Positions 43,063 to 50,736 of a stretch of DNA of 64,000 nt are shown here, one piece after another. Position numbers and translations under genes: made by a program. Numbering within the stretch: position 1 is the first letter of the stretch; each line of letters begins with the position of its first letter. The notes under the pieces were generated by a model. That model saw only the letters and a program-made list of their open reading frames with translations, was not told the origin of the DNA and did not search any database. The DNA is from Flavobacterium resistens. GTDB lineage: Bacteria > Bacteroidota > Bacteroidia > Flavobacteriales > Flavobacteriaceae. The DNA is taken from contig NZ_FXTA01000003.1 of NCBI RefSeq assembly GCF_900182645.1, positions 372,001 to 436,000 of the forward strand, read 5' to 3'.

Positions 43063-44205
43063 TTATTCTTTATAAATCAAATATTTAGACCTCATTTTTT
43101 TAAACTCCGCCAAACCTTCTTTCCAACTGTTTCTAATTTCTTCTTCTGAGATTCCAGCTTCAATTTGCTGTTGCAGTTTTTCATTTCCTGCACGAATTGA
43201 GAATTTTCTTTTATCAAAAAACTTCGATTTATCTGCTGTAGTCTGATATGCTTTTATCAGCCATTTTATTTCTAATTTATTTATTCTCGGAATTGCAGAT
43301 AAATCTTCTCCGTTACATTCTATCCCATTATACAAAGGATCTTTATCGCCAAAATTTGGTTTTGGAGTAAAAGCAAAATCACTTTTTGGAAGATCGGGCG
43401 AACCGTAAATCTGAAACTGCTTTTCAGTTCCACGCCCCATGCTCACATTTGTTCCTTCAAAAAGGCATAAACTCACGTATAAATTAATCGCCTGATCGTT
43501 TGGTAAATTTGGCGAAGGTCTAACTGGTAAACTGTAAGAACTTTTTCTGGTATAATTCAAACAAGGAACAACAGTCAAATCACATTGAATACCATCCTTT
43601 AGCCATTTTTGTCCGTTAATCATTTTTGCTTCTTCACCCAAAGTCATTCCGTGCAATAATGGCGTTGGATGCATTCCTATTCCGCTTTTAAAAGCAATAT
43701 CCAAAACAGGCCCGTCAACAATCGCAATATTTGGGTTTGGACGATCCAACACAATTAGCGGAACATTATTTTCTGCACAAGCTTCCATAATTCTGTGCAT
43801 CGTAGAAACGTAAGTATACAATCGTGTTCCGACATCTTGCAAATCAAAAATCATGATATCGATTCCTTTTAATTGCTCTGGAGTTGGTTTATTATTTTTT
43901 CCGTAAAGCGAAGCAATTGACAAACCTGTTTTAGAATCAATTTCGTCAGATACATGTTCGCCTGCGTCTGCAGTTCCTCTAAAACCGTGTTCTGGTGCAA
44001 AAATGGTTTTGATTTTTACTTTTTGTTCCACTAAAAAATCGACTAAATGTTTTTCTTTTGAAATAATTCCCGTTTGATTGGTTACAATTCCTACGGTTTT
44101 GTCTTTTAATAATGGCAAATATTTTTCAGAATTTTCAGCTCCTGTTTTTATTTGCTGCGCAAAAGAAACTGCTGAAATTAGTATGCAGATTATTATATTT
44201 TTCAT
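43063..44205 (-). CDS. namZ: DUF1343 / GH171 exo-beta-N-acetylmuramidase (NamZ-like), copy 1
   Basis: A 380-aa secreted enzyme (signal peptide about 1-17, ending SFAQQ). The DUF1343 family contains NamZ of Bacillus subtilis and Tannerella forsythia, which cuts MurNAc from the non-reducing end of peptidoglycan glycans (GH171). Conserved segments are all present: GIVTNQTGI (about 39-47), APEHGFRGTADAGEH (about 70-84, holding the conserved Glu72), MIFDLQDVGTRLYTY (about 117) and LFEGTNVSMGRGTEKQF (about 250). It is last in the leftward arm of the locus, 196 bp downstream of the AmiE-like gene across a large inverted repeat. It is a clear paralogue of the gene at 62126. Confidence 0.88.
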   Translation of the reverse strand: MKNIIICILISAVSFAQQIKTGAENSEKYLPLLKDKTVGIVTNQTGIISKEKHLVDFLVEQKVKIKTIFAPEHGFRGTADAGEHVSDEIDSKTGLSIASLYGKNNKPTPEQLKGIDIMIFDLQDVGTRLYTYVSTMHRIMEACAENNVPLIVLDRPNPNIAIVDGPVLDIAFKSGIGMHPTPLLHGMTLGEEAKMINGQKWLKDGIQCDLTVVPCLNYTRKSSYSLPVRPSPNLPNDQAINLYVSLCLFEGTNVSMGRGTEKQFQIYGSPDLPKSDFAFTPKPNFGDKDPLYNGIECNGEDLSAIPRINKLEIKWLIKAYQTTADKSKFFDKRKFSIRAGNEKLQQQIEAGISEEEIRNSWKEGLAEFKKMRSKYLIYKE

Positions 44206-44225
44206 GAGAATTATTTTTTTATTTT

Positions 44226-44390
44226 GCCACAGATTAAAAGGATAAAAATGATTTTTGCCTCTCGCAGATTTAGCAGATTTAGCAGATAATTTTTAATAAT
44301 AAAATCTCCTAAATCTGCGGAATCTGCGAGAAAAAAATTTAGATTTTGTGTCAAAACAAAAAAATCATTTTAATCCTTTTAATCTGTGGC
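44226..44390. repeat. Large nested inverted repeat between the AmiE-like and namZ genes
   Basis: The outer arms are 18 bp and perfect (GCCACAGATTAAAAGGAT, 44226-44243, with 44373-44390). Inner arms TCTCGCAGAT (44260-44269) pair with 44322-44331, and repeats of GCAGATTTA fill the space. The whole 165-nt segment could fold into one long stem. It contains no ORF. Confidence 0.75.
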
Positions 44391-44401
44391 TAAAAACCTT
44401 T

Positions 44402-45709
44402 TTAATATTTATTAATCTGTCTCCAGATTTTGGCACTAAAATCGTCTTTGTACATTAATCTGTTTGTTCTGGTTGGGTTAACTCGATTTGTCAAAATGAT
44501 TAAAAATCGATTTGTATTTCTATTCATAAAGAAAAATGTTCCTGTAAAACCTGTATGTCCAAAATCATCTTTTGTAAAAAACTCATCTGGTTTTCTTTTA
44601 TCAAAACCTAAACCTCTGTAAACTCCTTCTTTAGCAAGCGGAGAATCTGTAAACTCTTTTACGACTTTGGCTTTTAGAATTTGCTTTCCTTTATAATTTC
44701 CGTTGTTCATTAGCATTTTGCAGATAACGGCAATCGATTCTGCATTGGCAAATAAACCTGCATTTCCAGAAACACCACCAAAAATCGCAGCTGCTTCATC
44801 GTGTACATAACCTTTAATGGTATCTTTTCTGAAAAAATTATCTACTTCAGTCGGCATTACATTTTCGATCGAAGTCCATTTTAATGGATTATATCCAATT
44901 TTTGAAATTCCCAATTCTTTATAAATTTCATTTGTGAACTGATCGAGTTTTTTTCCTGTTTTGGTTTCAATCATTTGTTTCACCAAAAGCAAGTTTAAAT
45001 CGCTGTATAAATATTTGCCTCTCGGATTTGTATTCGCCTTCGCAATCCTTTCATAAACCGATGGATAAAATTCTGGATTCAGCCACATGTTTTTATAAAT
45101 CTGAACCCAATTTTCTTTTGGCTCAAAAACCAAATATCTAGAATCGTAAACAATGTTTTTGTTCACATACATATTATCAAAGGGCTCAATATATTGCTCA
45201 GATTTTTGATTACTCAACAAAGGAGAATGATCTGGTGTAGAAAGCAATGCCTGATAAAAAGTGATACTTGGTGTTAATCCAGAAGTATGCGTTAACAATT
45301 CAAAAAGCGTTAAATCCGAAATAGCTGTATTTTTGTACATCGGAACAATTTGGCCAACTTGATCTGTAAGTTTAATTTTTCCATCTCCAACCAAACGCAT
45401 TGTTACAAGCGTTGCTCCTAAAACTTTAGACATCGAAGCCAGATCAAAAACGTCATCTGATTTTACTAACTGCTTTTTGGTATAATCATGATAACCGTAA
45501 TTTTTAGAAATCAGATTAAAATCTCCTGTTCCTACGATAATTTGTGCTCCCGGAAAAAAGCCTTTTTCAAGCGCATTTATCATCATTGAATCGATGTAAA
45601 CTTCATTTCGTTCTAAACCAAATGATTGTTTTGAGTTTTCCTGAGAATAACCATTTACTCCTAAAAAAATCAAGGAAACAATTATAATTTTGACACCAAT
45701 ATTTTTCAT
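44402..45709 (-). CDS. Serine hydrolase of beta-lactamase fold, AmiE/YbbE-like
   Basis: A 435-aa exported protein (signal peptide to about residue 22, ending YSQE). The nucleophile motif SMSK is at 92-95, YSDLN near 227-231 is the YxN-like element, and GHTGFTGT near 390 replaces KTG. In B. subtilis the operon murQ-murR-murP-amiE-nagZ-namZ contains a similar enzyme (YbbE/AmiE), a serine-type N-acetylmuramoyl-L-alanine amidase. Here too the gene is next to hexosaminidase and namZ genes, which supports stem-peptide removal from MurNAc. That activity is inferred, not shown by the motifs. The GH20 gene ends 4 bp upstream of its start. Confidence 0.82.
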   Translation of the reverse strand: MKNIGVKIIIVSLIFLGVNGYSQENSKQSFGLERNEVYIDSMMINALEKGFFPGAQIIVGTGDFNLISKNYGYHDYTKKQLVKSDDVFDLASMSKVLGATLVTMRLVGDGKIKLTDQVGQIVPMYKNTAISDLTLFELLTHTSGLTPSITFYQALLSTPDHSPLLSNQKSEQYIEPFDNMYVNKNIVYDSRYLVFEPKENWVQIYKNMWLNPEFYPSVYERIAKANTNPRGKYLYSDLNLLLVKQMIETKTGKKLDQFTNEIYKELGISKIGYNPLKWTSIENVMPTEVDNFFRKDTIKGYVHDEAAAIFGGVSGNAGLFANAESIAVICKMLMNNGNYKGKQILKAKVVKEFTDSPLAKEGVYRGLGFDKRKPDEFFTKDDFGHTGFTGTFFFMNRNTNRFLIILTNRVNPTRTNRLMYKDDFSAKIWRQINKY

Positions 45710-45713
45710 AGTA

Positions 45714-48215
45714 CTATGGATTAATTTTTAAGTCCTGTCCCGCCATCAAAGGCTCATTATTGGTTCCTGTAATTTGTATTCTAACTGCTTTTACAGGTTG
45801 TTTTGGGTAAATCGATGCATTTCCGTAATCGAAATTATCGCCTTTTATAAAATCCGTTCCATTGTATGAAAACTCTACAAAACCGTTATTTATTATAAAT
45901 CTCGGATGATGCGGAATTCCAGTTAAAACATCAATTTTAGAAGACGTTACAGGATTGGTAAATGTGTACAAAATCCAATCGCCGTCTTTACAAGCAACAT
46001 CGGTACGCAAATACGATTCTTCATTATAATCTTGCAGATTCGAAATTGGAAACTTCGGATTTTCTGCCATCGAAGAAGTCACTTTCACTTCTGGTTCCTG
46101 ATAAGGCGAACAGTTGAATTTCACATTTGCAGCAGATTTTTTTTCTTCTTTATTTTCGACTGTAAAATCTAATCTGTATGTGTTTTTTTCGTTGTAATTT
46201 TCAATTAAAAATCTCAAACGAGGTTTTGATTTTAACGCCTTTTCATCTGCATAAGTCTGAACTAATTTATCATTTTCAAAAAGCGAAACATTTTTGATTG
46301 TTCCGTTTGCTCCATCATCTGTTGGATTAAAAGTCAGATACCAAATCCCTTTTTTATCCACATGTTCTGAGATATTTTCAGAAATAGTCAAAACTTCTAC
46401 TTTTGAAGTATTCCAAGTTGCAACAGGCAGTTTCTCCACTTTTACCGCTGGACTTGCCGAAGTTTCATTGAAGAAAACTCTAAACATATAATGCTCATAA
46501 TCTTTCGTCTGAATTGGTCCTGTGTACAAGGGCGATTGTCTCGTTGGTTCATTTCCGTCTTTATCAAATCGCACGATTGCTCCTTCATAAGGCGGAGTAA
46601 CAGTAATTATTCCGTTTTTATAAATAGCTGTTGGAGGAAAATCCCTGAAAGCAATTCCCATATCAGCCAATCTTTTTAAATGGCTGTTGGTTAATCTTCC
46701 ATAAAAATCATCCCAGTTTTTATCTTCTTTTTTAGACCAGCCAATTTCAGACAACGCACTGATTCTCGGATAACTTTGGTATTCCATAATTCTTGCAGGA
46801 CGATCCAAATATTCGCTCCACAAAGCACCTTGAACTCCAATTATATTTTTTTGTTCTTCTGGAGTTAAATCAGCATCAGGAATTGGTTCAAACGAATAGG
46901 CTCTTTTTGTATCAGTAATTGCTGCCCAGCGGTGACCGCGTTCTGTTTCTGATTGTGCCATATCAAAATACAGAAATTGTCCTGGAATCATAATGGTTTT
47001 ATATCCTTTTTTTGCCGATTCAATTCCGTAACTAATTCCTTGCCAAGCAGAAATAAGTGTATTTGAATTGATTTCTCCGCCTTTCAGGATTTCATTCCAT
47101 CCATCCGTTTTTTTATGGTATTTATCTACAATTTTTTGAACTCTTCTAAAGAAATAATTCTGAAGCTGAAAACTGTCTGTAAAACCTTCTTTCGCCATCA
47201 AAGCTTGACATTTTGGACAATGCTCCCAATTGGCACGATTAACTTCGTCTCCTGCCACATGAATATATTCGAAAGGAAACAATCCAGATACTTCTCTAAT
47301 AATTGAATCTAAAAGATCATAATTTTCTTCACGTCCAACACACCAGACATTTTTTACTTCGCCCTGAACACTTTTAAGTTCCTGTGTTATAGCGCAACCC
47401 ACTTCTGGATACGAAGCTGTTACGGCACGCGAATGTCCCGGAATTTCGATTTCTGGCATTACTGAAATACCGCGATCTGCCGCATAAGTCACGACTTCTT
47501 TAATATCTTCTTGTGTATAAAAACCTCCATAACGTTTATCTCCAGAACCATAAGATGGTAGCAAAACTTCGCCTGGACCTCTCCAAGCGCCTTTTAAAGT
47601 TAAATCGGGCATCGATTTTATTTCGATTCTCCAGCCGTTATCATCAGTTAAATGCCAATGAAAAACATTCATTTTATGAGCAGCCAGCCAATCGATATAA
47701 TTTTTTACGGTTTGTTTATCGAAGAATTGTCGAGAACAATCGAGCATCATTCCGCGCCAATCGAAACGAGGATAATCTTCTATTTTTACAAACGGAAGAG
47801 CTCCTTTTTTAACTTCTTTTGCAGAACAAATTAGCAGTAAAGTCTGGAATCCGTTTAAAACGCCTTTATCCGTTTTTCCTTTTATGAAAATTCCTTTTTG
47901 ATTTATTTCTAATTGATAACCTTCATTTGGAAGATCCAATTTCTTATCGATTAAAAATGAAATATTATTTTTTCCGTGTTTTTTTCCTATCGAAACAATT
48001 GGGTTAATTCCTGTATTTTTTGAAAAATCTGCAGTGATATAAGCGACACTGTTTTTTAGTTTTTTGTCGACCACTATTTTTAATGGCGAAGGAAAAACAA
48101 ATTGTCCCGCGCTTTGTTGAACGGAAACAGGTTTCGGAATTATGTCTAATTTTTGGGCTTGTACAAAACTAAGCGAACTTAGAAATATGGCTAATAGAAG
48201 AATACTTTTTCTCAT
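45714..48215 (-). CDS. GH20 beta-N-acetylhexosaminidase
   Basis: An 833-aa exported glycoside hydrolase. ATG at 48215 gives MRKSILLLAIFLSSLSFVQAQ as signal peptide; the frame's earlier ATG at 48248 would overlap the upstream gene. The GH20b domain (about 22-140) precedes the catalytic barrel (about 145-500) with FHWHLTDDNGWRIE and the catalytic Asp-Glu pair in HVAGDEVNRANW. A chitobiase-type C-terminal region and a discoidin-like domain (about 690-833) follow. It removes terminal GlcNAc. In this locus it could play the part NagZ plays in Bacillus, splitting GlcNAc from MurNAc-containing glycan; chitin oligomers are an alternative substrate. Confidence 0.93.
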   Translation of the reverse strand: MRKSILLLAIFLSSLSFVQAQKLDIIPKPVSVQQSAGQFVFPSPLKIVVDKKLKNSVAYITADFSKNTGINPIVSIGKKHGKNNISFLIDKKLDLPNEGYQLEINQKGIFIKGKTDKGVLNGFQTLLLICSAKEVKKGALPFVKIEDYPRFDWRGMMLDCSRQFFDKQTVKNYIDWLAAHKMNVFHWHLTDDNGWRIEIKSMPDLTLKGAWRGPGEVLLPSYGSGDKRYGGFYTQEDIKEVVTYAADRGISVMPEIEIPGHSRAVTASYPEVGCAITQELKSVQGEVKNVWCVGREENYDLLDSIIREVSGLFPFEYIHVAGDEVNRANWEHCPKCQALMAKEGFTDSFQLQNYFFRRVQKIVDKYHKKTDGWNEILKGGEINSNTLISAWQGISYGIESAKKGYKTIMIPGQFLYFDMAQSETERGHRWAAITDTKRAYSFEPIPDADLTPEEQKNIIGVQGALWSEYLDRPARIMEYQSYPRISALSEIGWSKKEDKNWDDFYGRLTNSHLKRLADMGIAFRDFPPTAIYKNGIITVTPPYEGAIVRFDKDGNEPTRQSPLYTGPIQTKDYEHYMFRVFFNETSASPAVKVEKLPVATWNTSKVEVLTISENISEHVDKKGIWYLTFNPTDDGANGTIKNVSLFENDKLVQTYADEKALKSKPRLRFLIENYNEKNTYRLDFTVENKEEKKSAANVKFNCSPYQEPEVKVTSSMAENPKFPISNLQDYNEESYLRTDVACKDGDWILYTFTNPVTSSKIDVLTGIPHHPRFIINNGFVEFSYNGTDFIKGDNFDYGNASIYPKQPVKAVRIQITGTNNEPLMAGQDLKINP

Positions 48216-48228
48216 CTCTTTTAATATT

Positions 48229-49710
48229 TTATTTTGCTGAAAATTCAATCGGACTGCTTTCTGTCTGGGTCTGACTCAAAGCGGTGAGCGCATAAACGTA
48301 GTTTTCCAAATCTGGATTTGGCACTTCTAGTTTTAGCGCTGTTGTCACATAATAAATATTCTGAGGATTTGAAAAATCAGTTATTTTTCCTTTTGGAAAT
48401 CTGTAAATCACATATTTTTTGTCGTTAAATGCCGCTTTCCAAGTCAAAACTGCTTTATCGCCTTTTTTGGCAATTACTGCATTTGTTGGTGGTTCTGGTT
48501 TTAATCTAGTAATTCTATTCGCTTCGGGAGTTAAAGCAATGTATTTGTATTCTTTTTGAAGAAGAGGCTGTCTAAGTGTATCTCCTTTTTTAAGAAAAGT
48601 AGATGCTGTAAAATGCATTGAACCATCAATTTGAGGCATTTTACGAATCATTTCAATTTGTTTTACAATTTGATCGGGACTTCTCCACTCAGGTTCTTTT
48701 GCTGAAGTTGAAATCTTGTAATCGCCATGACCAACATAAACATTTGCTCCATACTTATGTTCTGCCCACCATTTTGCCAGAACTTCAAAATTGGCGCGGT
48801 CAAAACCAATGTGCCAGTATATTTGAGGTGTTACGTAGTCTATCCAGTTTTCTTTTTGCCATTTTAAGATATTCGCATACAAATCATCATAATTTGTAGC
48901 TCCGGCAACAGTTTTAGAGCCTTCAGAATCTTTAGCAATATTTCTCCAAACTCCAAAAGGCGAAATTCCGAATTCGACTTCTGGTTTATTGGCAATAATA
49001 GTATCTCTAATTTGTTTGATAATTAAATCGACATTGTCTCTTCTCCAATCGTCTTTATCTTTAAATTGACGCGGTTCTTTAGCGAATGCTTTCTCATCTG
49101 GAAATTCTTGTCCTGCAATTTTATATGGATAAAAATAATCATCCATATGAACTGCCTGAATATCGTATTTACGAACAATTTCACCCACGACAGAAGCCAC
49201 AAAATCTCTTGTTTCTTTTAAACCCGGATTAAAATATCTGGTTTTTCCGTACGTCAGAAAAAGGTCTGGTCTTTTAAAATATAAATGATCTTTTGAAAGC
49301 ACATCTCTCACGGTATCTTTCTGAACACGATACGGATTAAGCCAAACGTGTACGTTCATTCCACGTTTTCCTGCTTCATCAATCATCATCTGCAACGGAT
49401 CAAAACCTGGCGCAACACCTTGAGTTCCCGTTATCCAATGCGATGCTGGTTCTTTTGTCGATTTGTAATATGCATCGGCAGTAGGGCGAATCTGAAAAAT
49501 TACGGTATTAAGATTATACGAACGAAGATTATCCAAAATAGCAATCATTTCGTTCTTCATTTCTTTATCTGACAAACCTGGTTTAGACGGCCAGTCGATA
49601 TTTTCTACAGTAGAAATCCAAGCTGCTCGCATTTCTCTTTTTGGAGATTGCTGACTGAAAATTTTGGTTTGAATCAGCAACACCAAAATCATAATTTTTA
49701 TGCTTTTCAT
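48229..49710 (-). CDS. GHL10/DUF187 family-10-like glycoside hydrolase
   Basis: A 493-aa exported protein (signal peptide to about 19, ending IFSQQ). The DUF187/GHL10 TIM barrel begins KREMRAAWISTVENIDWPSKPG and includes NTVIFQIRPTADAYY (about 73), HVWLNPYRVQ (about 120), AVHMDDYFYPY (about 195) and FGISPFGVWRNI (about 250). A fibronectin-III-like domain closes the protein (about 395-493). E. coli YddW/DigH of this group cleaves denuded peptidoglycan glycan strands, which fits this locus. The GH20 ATG lies 13 bp downstream, so the two are co-transcribed. Confidence 0.88.
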   Translation of the reverse strand: MKSIKIMILVLLIQTKIFSQQSPKREMRAAWISTVENIDWPSKPGLSDKEMKNEMIAILDNLRSYNLNTVIFQIRPTADAYYKSTKEPASHWITGTQGVAPGFDPLQMMIDEAGKRGMNVHVWLNPYRVQKDTVRDVLSKDHLYFKRPDLFLTYGKTRYFNPGLKETRDFVASVVGEIVRKYDIQAVHMDDYFYPYKIAGQEFPDEKAFAKEPRQFKDKDDWRRDNVDLIIKQIRDTIIANKPEVEFGISPFGVWRNIAKDSEGSKTVAGATNYDDLYANILKWQKENWIDYVTPQIYWHIGFDRANFEVLAKWWAEHKYGANVYVGHGDYKISTSAKEPEWRSPDQIVKQIEMIRKMPQIDGSMHFTASTFLKKGDTLRQPLLQKEYKYIALTPEANRITRLKPEPPTNAVIAKKGDKAVLTWKAAFNDKKYVIYRFPKGKITDFSNPQNIYYVTTALKLEVPNPDLENYVYALTALSQTQTESSPIEFSAK

Positions 49711-49765
49711 AATTATTATTTTAGGTAGTTAGTATAGTTAATATCTGCTTTTTTGACTGAAAAAA

Positions 49766-49791
49766 CCTAACAGGTTTTAAAACCTGTTAGG
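49766..49791. repeat. Perfect 26-bp palindrome between operon genes
   Basis: CCTAACAGGTTTT and its complement abut with no loop. It lies in the 142-bp gap between the esterase and GHL10 genes. There is no T run, so it is more a repeat element or processing site than a terminator. Confidence 0.65.
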
Positions 49792-49852
49792 ATAACCAAC
49801 CAAAGTTTATGCATCACGGTAAATTGACAAAAAACCGGAATACACTTATCGC

Positions 49853-50680
49853 TTACTTTGTTATTTCAGAATCATTAAAATAATTGTAAAAAAACAATAG
49901 TTGAAATTTTAGGGAATTCTCCCAATATTTTAAATTATGTTCGCCCGGGCGCTCAATATAATCGTGATTTATTTTTAGGGCCAACATTTTTGCATGAAGT
50001 TCTCTGTTTACAGTCATGAAAAAATCATCAACTCCACAATCAATAATCAGTTTTAATTTATTGTCTTTTACCAAATCCAGCATATTTGTCACCGTATTTT
50101 GATTCCAGTTTTCAGGAAAATCAGAAATTGATCCTAATCGTTTTTTGATATCCCAATTTTCAGGAAACGGACGAAAATCCACTCCTCCACTCATGCTTCC
50201 GGCAGCTCCAAATACATCCTGATGTCTGAATGATAAATACAATGCGCCATGTCCGCCCATGCTCAAACCTGAAATGGCTCTTGCTTTACGGTCTGCAATG
50301 GTTTTGTATTCTTTGTCAATAAAAGGAACCAATTCTTTTACAACATAAGTCTCATATTTAAAAGTCGGATCTATCGGACTGTCAAAATACCAACTTCCGT
50401 AATTTCCGTCGGCGCAAACTACTATAAAACCATATTGATCGACTTGCTTTCCGAGTTCTTTAAAATCTTTTGCCCAAGAACGATAATTTCCGCTGTAGCC
50501 GTGAAGCAGATAAACAACCGGAAATGCTTTCATGCTTTTTTTATAATTATCCGGAACTACAACACAAGTTTTAATATTCTTTTGCATCGAAGCACTAAAA
50601 ACTTGTAAAGTATCAACCTTTGCTGCTCTTGCTGTGAAAATTAAAAATGCGAACAAAAAGGTGTAAATTGTTTTTTTCAT
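49853..50680 (-). CDS. Exported esterase, alpha/beta-hydrolase (EstA/tributyrin-esterase type)
   Basis: A 275-aa protein with a signal peptide (ending ARAAKV, about 20). It has an alpha/beta-hydrolase core: YLLHGYSGN oxyanion region (about 57-65), nucleophile GLSMGG with Ser140, an acidic residue in IDCGVDDFF (about 224), and a final His in PGEHNLKYWE (about 254). Relatives are acyl or carbohydrate-acetyl esterases and feruloyl-esterase-like proteins. In a peptidoglycan locus it might remove O-acetyl groups that block muramidases; that is inference. It is third in the leftward arm, 56 bp after the D-lactate dehydrogenase. Confidence 0.8.
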   Translation of the reverse strand: MKKTIYTFLFAFLIFTARAAKVDTLQVFSASMQKNIKTCVVVPDNYKKSMKAFPVVYLLHGYSGNYRSWAKDFKELGKQVDQYGFIVVCADGNYGSWYFDSPIDPTFKYETYVVKELVPFIDKEYKTIADRKARAISGLSMGGHGALYLSFRHQDVFGAAGSMSGGVDFRPFPENWDIKKRLGSISDFPENWNQNTVTNMLDLVKDNKLKLIIDCGVDDFFMTVNRELHAKMLALKINHDYIERPGEHNLKYWENSLKFQLLFFYNYFNDSEITK

Positions 50681-50736
50681 AACTGCTGTTTTTATAAAAT
50701 ACTATTTTTGAAAAGCACTAGTAAAGTACAAAAAAA

